Shown piece after piece: positions 1-6,752 of a stretch of DNA of 7,309 nt (position 1 is its first letter; the number at the start of each line of letters is the position of its first letter). The notes under the pieces are model-generated. The model searched no databases, was not told the DNA's origin, and saw nothing but the letters and a program-made list of their open reading frames with translations. The stretch spans positions 14,719-22,027 of the forward strand of contig DHDW01000005.1 in assembly GCA_002399565.1 (NCBI GenBank), read 5' to 3'. The stretch comes from Bacteroidales bacterium UBA4866 (GTDB lineage: Bacteria > Bacteroidota > Bacteroidia > Bacteroidales > P3). A program made the translations under genes and the position numbers.

Positions 1-1068
1 ATGGAAAATGGAGCATCGTTGGCAAATAGAGGAGAATTTACTAAACGAGCTTTCTTAAATGGTAAATTAGATTTGGCTCAAGCAGAAGCCGTTTGCGATT
101 TGATTCAATCACATAATGAAGCCTCTCACACCCTTGCATTAAAGCAACTAAGAGGAGGTTATGGCGATATACTTTACTCACTTAGACAAAAATTAGTTGA
201 TATATCATCACTTTTGGAATTAGAATTAGACTTTTCTGACCAAGATGTTGAATTTGCAGACAGAACAGCACTAATAACTATGCTTAACGACATAAAAACA
301 AGAGCAAATGAATTAGTAAACTCCTTTCAGATGGGTTCATGCTTTAAGAATGGAATACCTGTTACAATAGTTGGTAAACCCAATTCTGGTAAGTCTACCC
401 TTTTGAATGTTTTCCTAAAAGAAGAAAGAGCCATAGTTTCCGATGAAGAAGGCACAACGAGAGATACAATTGAAGAAAAGCTAAATTTAAGAGGCTTAGA
501 GTTTCGTTTCATTGATACAGCAGGAATTAGAGAAAGTTCAAACAAAATAGAGAAAGCAGGTATTGAAAGAACATTCACTGCAATTGAGAAATCAAAAATC
601 ATTCTCTTTATTGTTGATGTAAACAAAAGCACTCCAAAAGAAGCAAAACAAGAGATTGAAGACCTAAAACAAAGAATTGATTTCACAGATAAGCATCTTA
701 TCATAATTGCCAACAAGATAGATATTCAAAAGCATAAGGAGAAAGGCTGGAAAGAGATGAATGCAATTGAGATATCAGCAAAAACAAAGCAAAATATTGG
801 CGAAATAGTAGAAAAAATGTTTGAGCTATTTGATATAAACGAGCTAAACGATAAGATTTTCGTTAGCAACTGGCGACATTTTGAAGCATTAAAACTCCTT
901 TTAGAAGGCATTAACAGCACAGAACAAGGCATAAAGAACAATCTTCCTTCAGATCTGATTGCAAGTGATATTCGCACCTGCCTACATCATTTAGGCGAGA
1001 TAACCGGAGAAGTATCAACCGAAGAAATTTTAGGTAATATCTTTTCTAAATTTTGTATTGGGAAGTAA
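1..1068 (+). CDS. mnmE: tRNA uridine-5-carboxymethylaminomethyl modification GTPase MnmE (TrmE), 5' part missing
   Basis: MnmE is a K+-dependent GTPase. With MnmG it installs the (carboxymethyl)aminomethyl group at C5 of wobble uridine 34 in certain tRNAs, using methylene-tetrahydrofolate; this is family knowledge. The visible 355 residues begin inside the family: the segment NRGEFTKRAFLNGKLDLAQA (residues 9-28) normally lies about 105-120 residues into a protein of about 455. Roughly 100 N-terminal residues, the folate-binding domain, therefore lie left of the window, and the ATG at base 1 is probably an internal Met. The G domain sits inside the helical domain, with G1 GKPNSGKS (125-132), G2 GTTRD (151-155), G3 DTAG (172-175), G4 NKID (238-241) and G5 SAK (259-261). 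The protein ends in the family's C-terminal FCIGK, with the conserved Cys at 352. The frame is intact. The stop lies 23 bp from the end of the convergent gene on the other strand, and no terminator hairpin is visible between them. Confidence 0.96.
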   Translation: MENGASLANRGEFTKRAFLNGKLDLAQAEAVCDLIQSHNEASHTLALKQLRGGYGDILYSLRQKLVDISSLLELELDFSDQDVEFADRTALITMLNDIKTRANELVNSFQMGSCFKNGIPVTIVGKPNSGKSTLLNVFLKEERAIVSDEEGTTRDTIEEKLNLRGLEFRFIDTAGIRESSNKIEKAGIERTFTAIEKSKIILFIVDVNKSTPKEAKQEIEDLKQRIDFTDKHLIIIANKIDIQKHKEKGWKEMNAIEISAKTKQNIGEIVEKMFELFDINELNDKIFVSNWRHFEALKLLLEGINSTEQGIKNNLPSDLIASDIRTCLHHLGEITGEVSTEEILGNIFSKFCIGK

Positions 1069-1091
1069 AGGGAAAGATAAACTGACCTTTT

Positions 1092-1649
1092 TTAAATCTT
1101 GGTTATCAACTTTAGTGTTTTAAGGTTGTAGATATGAATTTCGTCTTTATCTTTTTTGTCGTATCTATTGTTGTTATTTGTATCATAATGTCCTGCAACC
1201 ACAATAGTACCACTCATATTATTAATAGTCCATGCCCTAACAAAAAACTTACTATCTGTAAGCTGAGTTTTTGTTTTACCATCAGGAGATAAAATTATAA
1301 TTTGAGTTGGGTCGTTCCAATCAATTCCACTTTTACCATCCAAATCGACAGTCCTTCCTGAAACAAGAATTAAATTAATATTTAAACTGTCAATCTTAAT
1401 TTGCTGTATACTTCCTATTCCTGCATCTTTAGGAAAATTTACTTGATTTGTATCTCCTGTTTTAGTATTTATAAATAATAGATACTTGCTATTAGTTGTC
1501 AAAACTTTACCCAGATTTTCAATTGATGCAATGACATATTCAGTCCCAACCACTTCAGTAAATTTATTAAAATAAACGTAATTACTCTTATCTTGTCCAA
1601 AAGAACTTAAAGACATAATTGAAAAGACTAATATTATTAATTTTTTCAT
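1092..1649 (-). CDS. Small secreted protein of unknown function with a calcium-loop-like motif
   Basis: I do not recognise a named family for these 185 residues. The N-terminus (MKKLIILVFSIMSLSSFGQ) is a convincing Sec signal peptide: a Lys pair, a hydrophobic stretch, and a likely cleavage before or near Gln19. There is no lipobox Cys, so the mature protein should be soluble in the periplasm or outside the cell. The rest looks rich in short beta strands and turns, with blade-like segments such as QIIILSPDGKTKTQL (116-130) and a final DEIHIYNLKTLKLI (169-182), which recall beta-propeller blades. Residues 156-167 (DTNNNNRYDKKD) fit a DxNxNxxxDxxD calcium loop of the EF-hand/dockerin kind. At this length it could hold only two or three blades, so a full propeller is unlikely; it may be a small stand-alone beta domain. 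It follows the membrane-protein gene on the same strand after 193 bp. No perfect TAnnTTTG element was found directly upstream, so co-transcription is possible but unproven. Confidence 0.75.
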   Translation of the reverse strand: MKKLIILVFSIMSLSSFGQDKSNYVYFNKFTEVVGTEYVIASIENLGKVLTTNSKYLLFINTKTGDTNQVNFPKDAGIGSIQQIKIDSLNINLILVSGRTVDLDGKSGIDWNDPTQIIILSPDGKTKTQLTDSKFFVRAWTINNMSGTIVVAGHYDTNNNNRYDKKDKDEIHIYNLKTLKLITKI

Positions 1650-1704
1650 CTACTATTATATTTATGTTGTTATTTTTATTGTTATCTTTCTTATCTCAGC
1701 AATA

Positions 1705-1748
1705 TAATCTATAATTTCAAACAAGAATCATATAAAAGTTATAGATTA
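1705..1748. repeat. A+T-rich inverted repeat (stem-loop) between the two leftward genes
   Basis: Bases 1705-1714 and 1739-1748 form a perfect 10-bp inverted repeat (TAATCTATAA / TTATAGATTA). One G-T wobble and two more A-T pairs extend it inward to about 13 pairs, closing an 18-nt loop. It lies in the 193-bp gap after the membrane-protein gene and before the secreted-protein gene. It is not followed by a clean T-run on the - strand, so it is not a textbook intrinsic terminator. It could be an mRNA 3'-end structure, an operator, or chance in A+T-rich DNA. Nothing else is recognisable in this gap. Confidence 0.45.
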
Positions 1749-1842
1749 ATTTCTGCATATATATTAACAGATTTATACAAGCTTATAGTATTTTCTTTTT
1801 ACAAATAATTTAAAGACGAAAATGAAATAATTTTTGACTATG

Positions 1843-3324
1843 TTACTTGCTATTAATTGACGAACTTTGATAATACAATTTATCATCATCAATTATTCTC
1901 CATTTCTTTAATAGCTTAGTATTTAGTTCTGACTTTGTTGGATTATCAATTACTTCCCACGATAAAACAGTACAATCATCATTTATTTTTACTATTTTTT
2001 CTTTTGAATTAGCTATTTGATTAATAGAATTTCTTTCACAGACATTTTGATTAAAGCAAGGTTTATCAGCATTTGTGAAAATAAAAACAACTAATATTAG
2101 TAAAGAGACATACCAATATTTTAATTTATTCGATAAATATTTAAGTATAACAATAGACATTTTGGCATAAATAAGTATCAAACTTAACGTTATTGGCATA
2201 AATGTATCATATCTTAAAATATTTGGTCTATAGCTTCTATATCCTCCTAATGGCAATAGTAATATGTATATCAGAGCAAAAAATCCAATCCATTTAAACA
2301 TCTTTAATATCTTTTTGCCTTCTGAATTCTTAATTCTATAGTGAATAATTAATGAGTTAATTGTTAATATTAGAAATAAGATAGGGAACCCTAATTTTTG
2401 AGTAAAAAGATAATATATGCCTATTGGCAATCTTAAATATATTTCAGATAAAGTTATTTCGTTGCTTATATTCTCTGAATTGAATCTTCCAAGAAATAAT
2501 GAATACAATGAAAATAAACATAAAGGTATTAAATAAAATGAAACGTCTTTTGGCATACTTTTAATAACCTGTCTAATCTTTGTAAATCTATCTTTGACAT
2601 CTAATTTGGATAAATTTTGAGTAAAAAAATACATAAAGATTAACAGACTTATTACTAAAGAAACGCCAGGATTTAATGGTCCACTTAAACTAGAAATCAA
2701 TGCTAATGGAATCCATAAATATTTTAAATATTTCATCTTCTTTAATTCAAAACCATGAATATATTTAAAATAAAGTGGCATAAAATATATGATAATTAAA
2801 ATCATAGGTAGTGCATAGAAAAATGTATATGTAGTAGAAGGGTCAATAATTCCCATATAAGTTCTATATCCGTTTGTTTGAAAGAGAGGGGTTATTAAAA
2901 TTGCAGCAACTAAAAAATCAAATTTCAAAAAGCCTCCTGTAATTAAAAGAGAAAGCAGAAATATGATTATAACCTGAATTATAATTTTGGCTAATGCACA
3001 AGATAAATATGCACTATTAATAGGACTTGTGAAATTTTGAAGTAATAAAGGGACATTATTAAAATATTCAGAAAAACTCCAATGACAAAAAAACCTATTA
3101 GGATTAGGATATGTGATATTATCAGTAAGAATTTTTATCCCTAACGGATTTTCTAAAATAGATTTCACTTCATCAGCTGGAACAATACATCTGGACATAT
3201 CTCCATCAAAAGGCATATTATAAAACTGAATAAATGAATATCCAATATCAATAAGCAATAAGGTTATTATAAATACAACTAAAGTTTTTTTTAACATTAT
3301 TCTTTCTGTTTTTTGAATTGCCAA
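1843..3324 (-). CDS. Polytopic inner-membrane protein, function unknown, possibly GT-C-like glycosyltransferase
   Basis: This 493-residue protein has about 11-12 predicted membrane helices by eye, roughly at 14-34, 105-130, 133-150, 165-189, 200-214, 216-236, 260-278, 311-328, 342-360, 372-396 and 402-418, with a possible extra one near 292-306. A hydrophilic loop of about 70 residues separates the first two helices and begins with PFDGDMSR (Asp40, Asp42). A long first extracytoplasmic loop with an early acidic pair is the layout of GT-C glycosyltransferases that use polyprenyl-phosphate sugars (PMT/ArnT type). That is inference from topology, not recognition of a family. Other possibly conserved-looking parts are NPNRFFCHWSFSEYF (74-88) and GGYRSYRPNILRYD (360-373). 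A hydrophilic tail of about 75 residues contains three Cys (423, 429, 451). Met10 (3295-3297) is an equally plausible start and would place the first helix closer to the N-terminus. A -7-like promoter element lies about 70 bp upstream at 3394-3401. Confidence 0.85.
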   Translation of the reverse strand: MAIQKTERIMLKKTLVVFIITLLLIDIGYSFIQFYNMPFDGDMSRCIVPADEVKSILENPLGIKILTDNITYPNPNRFFCHWSFSEYFNNVPLLLQNFTSPINSAYLSCALAKIIIQVIIIFLLSLLITGGFLKFDFLVAAILITPLFQTNGYRTYMGIIDPSTTYTFFYALPMILIIIYFMPLYFKYIHGFELKKMKYLKYLWIPLALISSLSGPLNPGVSLVISLLIFMYFFTQNLSKLDVKDRFTKIRQVIKSMPKDVSFYLIPLCLFSLYSLFLGRFNSENISNEITLSEIYLRLPIGIYYLFTQKLGFPILFLILTINSLIIHYRIKNSEGKKILKMFKWIGFFALIYILLLPLGGYRSYRPNILRYDTFMPITLSLILIYAKMSIVILKYLSNKLKYWYVSLLILVVFIFTNADKPCFNQNVCERNSINQIANSKEKIVKINDDCTVLSWEVIDNPTKSELNTKLLKKWRIIDDDKLYYQSSSINSK

Positions 3325-3393
3325 TTAAGAAGCTACATAATATGTCAATACAATTTTAATTTCTTACAAAAAACATACAATCATTGCAGATTG

Positions 3394-3401
3394 CAAAGAT
3401 A
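3394..3401 (-). promoter_or_regulatory. Bacteroidota-type -7 element for the membrane-protein gene
   Basis: The + strand CAAAGATA reads TATCTTTG on the - strand, a perfect match to the Bacteroidota consensus TAnnTTTG, and it is followed by CA as is common in that phylum. It lies about 70 bp upstream of the start codon. The -33 position, about 17 bases further upstream, is an A/T tract (TTTT on the - strand) rather than the ideal TTTG. The palindromic repeat array begins about 35 bp further upstream. Confidence 0.5.
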
Positions 3402-3433
3402 TATAATTTTTATAAAAAAAACAGTATAAAATT

Positions 3434-3547
3434 TAGACTTAGTCCTTGCTTAAAATAAACTAAGTCCTTAGGGTCGGAGGACTTAGTCCTTGGACATAGA
3501 GGACTTAGTCCTTTGGGGGTAAGGACTAAGTTTATTTTGAGTAAAGG
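3434..3547. repeat. Five-unit 22-bp tandem array of palindromic AGGACTTAGTCCTT-like sequences
   Basis: The core CT(T/A)AGTCCTT starts at 3438, 3460, 3482 and 3504, and a diverged copy (CTAAGTTT) starts at 3526. That is five units spaced exactly 22 bp apart. The units at 3478-3490 and 3500-3512 are perfect 13-nt palindromes (AGGACTTAGTCCT). The bases between cores differ strongly from unit to unit, so the cores look conserved and the spacers do not. Because each core is a dyad, the array is also symmetric as a whole about position 3495. It lies between divergent genes, so it cannot serve as a shared 3' terminator. It may be an array of binding sites for a dimeric regulator, a REP/MITE-like dispersed repeat, or a cruciform-forming element. 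Confidence 0.85.
3452..3538. repeat. 19-bp perfect inverted repeat enclosing the palindromic array
   Basis: Bases 3452-3470 (AAAATAAACTAAGTCCTTA) are the exact reverse complement of 3520-3538. Outside these arms the pairing continues imperfectly to about 3444 and 3547. Inside, after a 7-by-7 mismatched segment, the two 13-nt palindromes (3478-3490 and 3500-3512) can pair with each other around a 9-nt loop (3491-3499). One strand could therefore fold as a single long hairpin or as several small ones. No target-site duplication is evident at either end. Confidence 0.85.
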
Positions 3548-3652
3548 TATGTATTTTGATTGATAATGGTTTAAATATTATTTCTATCTTAAAATAATTT
3601 GAGGGGAACTTATAACGTTATTGCATTACATTAATATTAAAACTAGGAAATT

Positions 3653-4108
3653 ATGATAAATATTGGAGATAAGGCTCCTGAATTTTTGGGGCTTAATGAA
3701 AATGGTAAGGAAATAAAACTTTCTGATTTTAAGGGTAAGAAATTGGCTTTATACTTCTATCCTAAGGATAATACTTCTGGTTGTACTGCTCAAGCATGCA
3801 ATTTAAGAGATAATTATGATGATTTGAAAAAGGCAGGTTATGAGGTTGTGGGAGTTAGTGTTGATTCTCAAGAATCGCATATCAAGTTTAAGAACAAGAA
3901 TAACCTTCCATTTAATTTAATTGCAGATACTGACAAAAAATTGGTTGAAACCTTTGGAGTTTATGGCACAAAAAAACTCTATGGAAAAGAGTATATGGGA
4001 ACTTTCAGAACTACCTTTATTATTAATGAAGAGGGTATTGTAGAAAACATAATTACTCCAAAAGAAGTAAAGACGAAGGAACATGCTTTCCAAATACTGA
4101 ATTTATAA
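3653..4108 (+). CDS. bcp: Thioredoxin-dependent thiol peroxidase, BCP/PrxQ-type peroxiredoxin
   Basis: This cytoplasmic peroxiredoxin reduces hydrogen peroxide and organic hydroperoxides with electrons from thioredoxin. The 151 residues match the family's usual length. The active site YPKDNTSGCTAQAC (36-49) supplies the conserved Thr41, the peroxidatic Cys44 and the resolving Cys49 five residues later, which is the atypical 2-Cys PrxQ arrangement. The catalytic Arg is Arg119, in GTFRTTFII. The N-terminal INIGDKAPEF and KLSDFKGKKLALYFYPKD are typical of the AhpC/TSA thioredoxin-like fold. Ser42 stands where Pro is more usual (TPGC); I regard this as a tolerated variant. An AGGA at 3645-3648, only 4 nt before the ATG, is a weak ribosome-binding candidate. 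The gene appears monocistronic, because an intrinsic terminator follows about 70 bp after the stop. Confidence 0.96.
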   Translation: MINIGDKAPEFLGLNENGKEIKLSDFKGKKLALYFYPKDNTSGCTAQACNLRDNYDDLKKAGYEVVGVSVDSQESHIKFKNKNNLPFNLIADTDKKLVETFGVYGTKKLYGKEYMGTFRTTFIINEEGIVENIITPKEVKTKEHAFQILNL

Positions 4109-4179
4109 GCTTTGAAATTGATATTTTTTGATTAAATATTCACAAAATATTTTTTCTTGCTTTCACGTTATTCGAACAA

Positions 4180-4212
4180 AAAAGAAGGGGTTAATCTCCT
4201 TCTTTTAATTTG
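4180..4212 (+). terminator. Intrinsic terminator after bcp
   Basis: Bases 4180-4190 (AAAAGAAGGGG) pair with 4196-4206 (CTCCTTCTTTT) in an 11-pair stem containing one G-T wobble, around a 5-nt loop (TTAAT). The 3' arm ends in a T-run continuing into TTTTAATTTG. The hairpin lies 71 bp after the bcp stop and 48 bp before the protease gene, so it separates the two transcription units. Confidence 0.78.
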
Positions 4213-4254
4213 ACATAACTAATTATAAATAGAACAATTAAAAAACAAAAAAAC

Positions 4255-5628
4255 ATGAGAACTTTAATTCAAAAAACAATTCCATTAATTATTTCTACCT
4301 TTTTGTTGTTTAATGTTGCTTCATCACAAAACAATACAACAACAATCACTCCAATTGATTTTACACAGGCTGCCGAACATACCATTCATGCAGTTGTTCA
4401 CATTCAATGCGAATATGCTCAACAGACAAATTTCTATGATGACTTCTTCGGTTTTATAATTCCACAACAACGCTCACGTACTTATCAAACCTCTGGCTCT
4501 GGAGTTATTCTTTCAAGTGATGGATATATAATTACTAACAATCACGTTGTTCAAGATGCTGACAGCATTCAAGTTATTTTGAATGACAAAAGAAGGTATA
4601 AAGCAGTTATTGTTGGAAATGATCCCTCTGCTGATTTGGCTGTAATAAAGATTGAAGCAAATGATTTGCCTACAATTGAATTTGGAGATTCTGATAAAAC
4701 CAAAATAGGACAATGGGTTTTGGCAGTAGGTAATCCTTTTAATCTTACTTCAACTGTTACAGCTGGAATAATAAGTGCAAAGGCTCGAGACCTAAATATA
4801 TTGGGAAATAAGATGAATGAAAATCCATTAAAATCTTTTATCCAAACTGATGCTGCTGTAAACCCTGGCAACAGTGGAGGTGCTTTGGTTGATTTGGATG
4901 GAAAACTAATTGGAATAAACACTGCCATTGCTTCAAACACTGGCTCCTATTCAGGATATTCATTTGCAATTCCTTCTAATATTGTAAAGAAAATAACTAA
5001 TGATATTATAAAATTTGGTACTACTCAAATAGCTTATTTGGGAGTAAATATTGCTGAAGTTGATTCTCGATTGGCAGAAAACAAAGGGATTAAAAAAGTG
5101 AAAGGGCTCTACGTTGCTTCAGTGAATAATAATGGTTCTGCTCAAAAAGCTGGACTTAAGGAAGGAGATATTTTAGTCCAGGTTAATAATAAAGAGATAA
5201 ATTCTAACTCTGAACTTAATGAAATTCTTTCTCAAAGCTCACCTGGAGATAAACTTTCAATTAAATTTGAAAGAGATTATTCTGTAAAGGAAGCTGAATG
5301 CGTACTTTTGAATGAAATGGGAAACACATCAATTGTTAAACCTGAAGAAAAAAATATATTCACAGCTCTTAACAGTCAAATTAGAGAATTAACAGCAAAA
5401 GAGAAAAAAGATTATCAAATAACAAATGGTTTTGTTTTAGAGAAGACAAACAACTCTCCTTTTGCTCGATTGGGAATTAAAAAGGGTTTTGTTATCACAA
5501 GCCTTGACAGGAATCCAAATATTACAAAGGATGATATCAAAGCATTAAATTCAAGGAAAGGAAAAGTAATCATTGAAGGATTCTATCCAAACAGTTATAG
5601 AACTTACTATTTCATGTTAGTTCTTTAA
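4255..5628 (+). CDS. Periplasmic Do/HtrA-family serine protease (DegP/DegQ type)
   Basis: This is a trypsin-like envelope protease/chaperone that degrades or holds misfolded periplasmic and outer-membrane proteins. The 457-residue precursor starts with a Sec signal peptide (hydrophobic core about 8-23, likely cleavage near ASSQ, 22-25). The catalytic triad is visible: His97 in TNNHVV, Asp127 in NDPSADLAVIK, and Ser207 in NPGNSGGAL. An acidic/aromatic stretch with FYDDFFGFIIPQQ (60-72) precedes the protease core, as in the LA-loop region of DegP relatives. PDZ1 spans about 258-350, with YLGVNI as its start and GSAQKAGLKEGDILVQVNNKEI (294-315) as its core. A second, more diverged PDZ-like domain fills about 370-457 (NGFVLEKTNNSPFARLGIKKGFVI). 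The length fits the family. It is separated from bcp by a terminator and from rpoD by 129 bp. DegP and DegQ cannot be told apart from the sequence, so no symbol is given. Confidence 0.95.
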   Translation: MRTLIQKTIPLIISTFLLFNVASSQNNTTTITPIDFTQAAEHTIHAVVHIQCEYAQQTNFYDDFFGFIIPQQRSRTYQTSGSGVILSSDGYIITNNHVVQDADSIQVILNDKRRYKAVIVGNDPSADLAVIKIEANDLPTIEFGDSDKTKIGQWVLAVGNPFNLTSTVTAGIISAKARDLNILGNKMNENPLKSFIQTDAAVNPGNSGGALVDLDGKLIGINTAIASNTGSYSGYSFAIPSNIVKKITNDIIKFGTTQIAYLGVNIAEVDSRLAENKGIKKVKGLYVASVNNNGSAQKAGLKEGDILVQVNNKEINSNSELNEILSQSSPGDKLSIKFERDYSVKEAECVLLNEMGNTSIVKPEEKNIFTALNSQIRELTAKEKKDYQITNGFVLEKTNNSPFARLGIKKGFVITSLDRNPNITKDDIKALNSRKGKVIIEGFYPNSYRTYYFMLVL

Positions 5629-5695
5629 TTTCATATTGTTGAAAACTCGTTAATAACTTTTTTAATAGTAGCTTAATTTTTGAGTATTTACGATT

Positions 5696-5703
5696 TACCT
5701 TTG
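5696..5703 (+). promoter_or_regulatory. Bacteroidota-type -7 element upstream of rpoD
   Basis: TACCTTTG is an exact match to TAnnTTTG and is followed by CA. It lies 54 bp before the rpoD start codon, leaving a leader of roughly 45-50 nt. The only nearby TTTG that could be the -33 element (5679-5682) is just 13 bases away, shorter than the usual spacing of about 17-23, so the upstream half of the promoter is uncertain. Confidence 0.5.
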
Positions 5704-5757
5704 CAGGGTAACATTAAAGTACCTTTTTAACAAGAAGATACCGTAAATATCGGATTT

Positions 5758-6618
5758 ATGAGACAATTAAAAATTGCTAAATCGATTACAAATAGAGAAA
5801 TTGGGTCATTGGATAAATTTCTTCAAGATGTTGGTAGAGAAGAAATGGTTTCTGCCGAAGAAGAAGTTTTATTGGCTCAAAGAATTAGAAATGGAGATCA
5901 GGAAGCTCTTGACAAACTTGTTAAAGCCAATCTTCGTTTTGTTATCTCTGTTGCAAAACAATACCAAAATCAAGGATTAAGTTTACCCGATTTAATTAAT
6001 GAAGGTAATCTTGGTTTAATTAAAGCAGCAAAACGTTTTGATGAAACAAGAGGCTTTAAATTTATTTCTTATGCTGTTTGGTGGATTCGACAAGCAATTC
6101 TTCAAGCTCTTGCTGAACAAAGTAGAATTGTTCGTTTGCCTCTAAATCAAGTTGGAGCATTAGGTAAGATAAAAAAAGAATCATCACGATTAGAACAATA
6201 TTTGGAAAGAAATCCAACAATAGAAGAACTATCTGAAATTTTAGATACTTCAAGAGATAAACTTAATGATGTTCTTTCAATTTCAATGAGAGCAGTTTCA
6301 ATGGATGCTCCTTTAGTTGGTGATGAAGATATAAGCTTAATTGATGTTTATGTTGACGATAATGCACAAGGAACAGACGGAACAGTAATGCAAGAAAGTC
6401 TTTCAACAGAAATCCAACGTACTCTTTCAGTTTTAAACAAAAGAGAAAGAGATATAATAACTCTATTCTATGGCATTGGACAAACTCATGGATATACCTT
6501 AGACGAAATTGCAAACCACATTAACATTACTCGTGAAAGAGTACGTCAAATTAGAGACAAAGCATTAAAAAGACTAAAACAAACAGCCAAAACAGAACAG
6601 CTTCAATCTTATCTATAA
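5758..6618 (+). CDS. rpoD: Primary RNA polymerase sigma factor RpoD (sigma-70 family, short Bacteroidota type)
   Basis: This is the housekeeping sigma factor that directs core RNA polymerase to most promoters. At 286 residues it lacks region 1.1 and the large non-conserved insert of the E. coli protein, as is usual for the primary sigma of Bacteroidota. Region 1.2 starts near SLDKFLQDVG (17-26). Region 2 includes LVKANLRFVISVAKQY (54-69), the core-binding DLINEGNLGLIKAAKRFD (78-95), and the -10 melting/recognition segment GFKFISYAVWWIRQAI (99-114). Region 3 follows RIVRLPLN (123-130). Region 4 has LNKRERDIITLFYGI (226-240) and the helix-turn-helix YTLDEIANHINITRERVRQI (246-265), which reads the -33 element. 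The ATG at 5758 gives a typical N-terminus (MRQLKI). A -7 element lies 54 bp upstream and an intrinsic terminator follows the stop, so the gene is likely monocistronic and possibly read by its own product. Confidence 0.96.
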   Translation: MRQLKIAKSITNREIGSLDKFLQDVGREEMVSAEEEVLLAQRIRNGDQEALDKLVKANLRFVISVAKQYQNQGLSLPDLINEGNLGLIKAAKRFDETRGFKFISYAVWWIRQAILQALAEQSRIVRLPLNQVGALGKIKKESSRLEQYLERNPTIEELSEILDTSRDKLNDVLSISMRAVSMDAPLVGDEDISLIDVYVDDNAQGTDGTVMQESLSTEIQRTLSVLNKRERDIITLFYGIGQTHGYTLDEIANHINITRERVRQIRDKALKRLKQTAKTEQLQSYL

Positions 6619-6655
6619 AAGAGATAAATTCTTTATTTATATTCAAATACTTCAT

Positions 6656-6688
6656 AAGCCTTTTGCATTTTATGTTTAAGGCTTTTTT
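6656..6688 (+). terminator. Intrinsic terminator after rpoD
   Basis: AAGCCTT (6656-6662) pairs with AAGGCTT (6678-6684). An inner CAT/ATG helix (6666-6668 with 6672-6674) caps the stem after a short mismatched stretch. A T-run starts at 6683 (TTTTTT, then ATTTTT). It lies about 40 bp after the rpoD stop and well before dnaX. Confidence 0.72.
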
Positions 6689-6752
6689 ATTTTTATTATT
6701 TGATTTGAGAAGCATCTAAATTGATAATAATCATAATTAGCTCTAAAAAGAT

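Larger units (their letters stand above)
3325..3652. other. Divergent intergenic region, 328 bp
   Basis: This gap separates the leftward membrane-protein gene from rightward bcp. From left to right it holds a leader of about 70 bp and a leftward -7 element for the membrane-protein gene (to 3401), an A-rich tract (3414-3421), the 22-bp palindromic repeat array (3434-3547), and about 105 bp of A+T-rich DNA leading to bcp. I found no convincing coding frame in it and no perfect TAnnTTTG element for bcp. Near misses with a shortened spacer are TATTTTG around 3552-3558 and TAATTTG ending at 3601. Confidence 0.7.

Noticed and set aside
327..977. Open frames on the - strand opposite mnmE
   Set aside because: They lie wholly inside a well-conserved gene, have no recognisable domains, and are frame shadows.
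1..1068. mnmE read as an N-terminally truncated pseudogene or short variant
   Set aside because: The homology begins in the middle of the family at the very first base and the rest is intact through the FCIGK end, so the truncation is a window-edge effect.
3434..3547. The repeat array as a CRISPR array
   Set aside because: The period is only 22 bp with cores of about 10-14 bp and spacers of about 8-12 bp, far too short for CRISPR repeats and spacers, and no cas genes are nearby.
3434..3547. The repeat array as a bidirectional transcription terminator
   Set aside because: The flanking genes are divergent, so no 3' ends face it, and the arms are not followed by a clean T-run.
3764..3800. TSGC instead of TPGC in the Bcp active site as a sign of lost function
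   Set aside because: Thr41, Cys44, Cys49 and Arg119 are all present, and Ser at this position is compatible with the peroxiredoxin active site, so activity is expected.
4209..4254. A protease-gene promoter starting with TTTG at 4209-4212
   Set aside because: No TAnnTTTG lies at the proper distance, and the TTTG is part of the terminator tail of bcp, so the support is too weak to list.
4513..4940. Open frames on the - strand opposite the protease gene
   Set aside because: They are shadows of the conserved catalytic domain with no independent coding signal.
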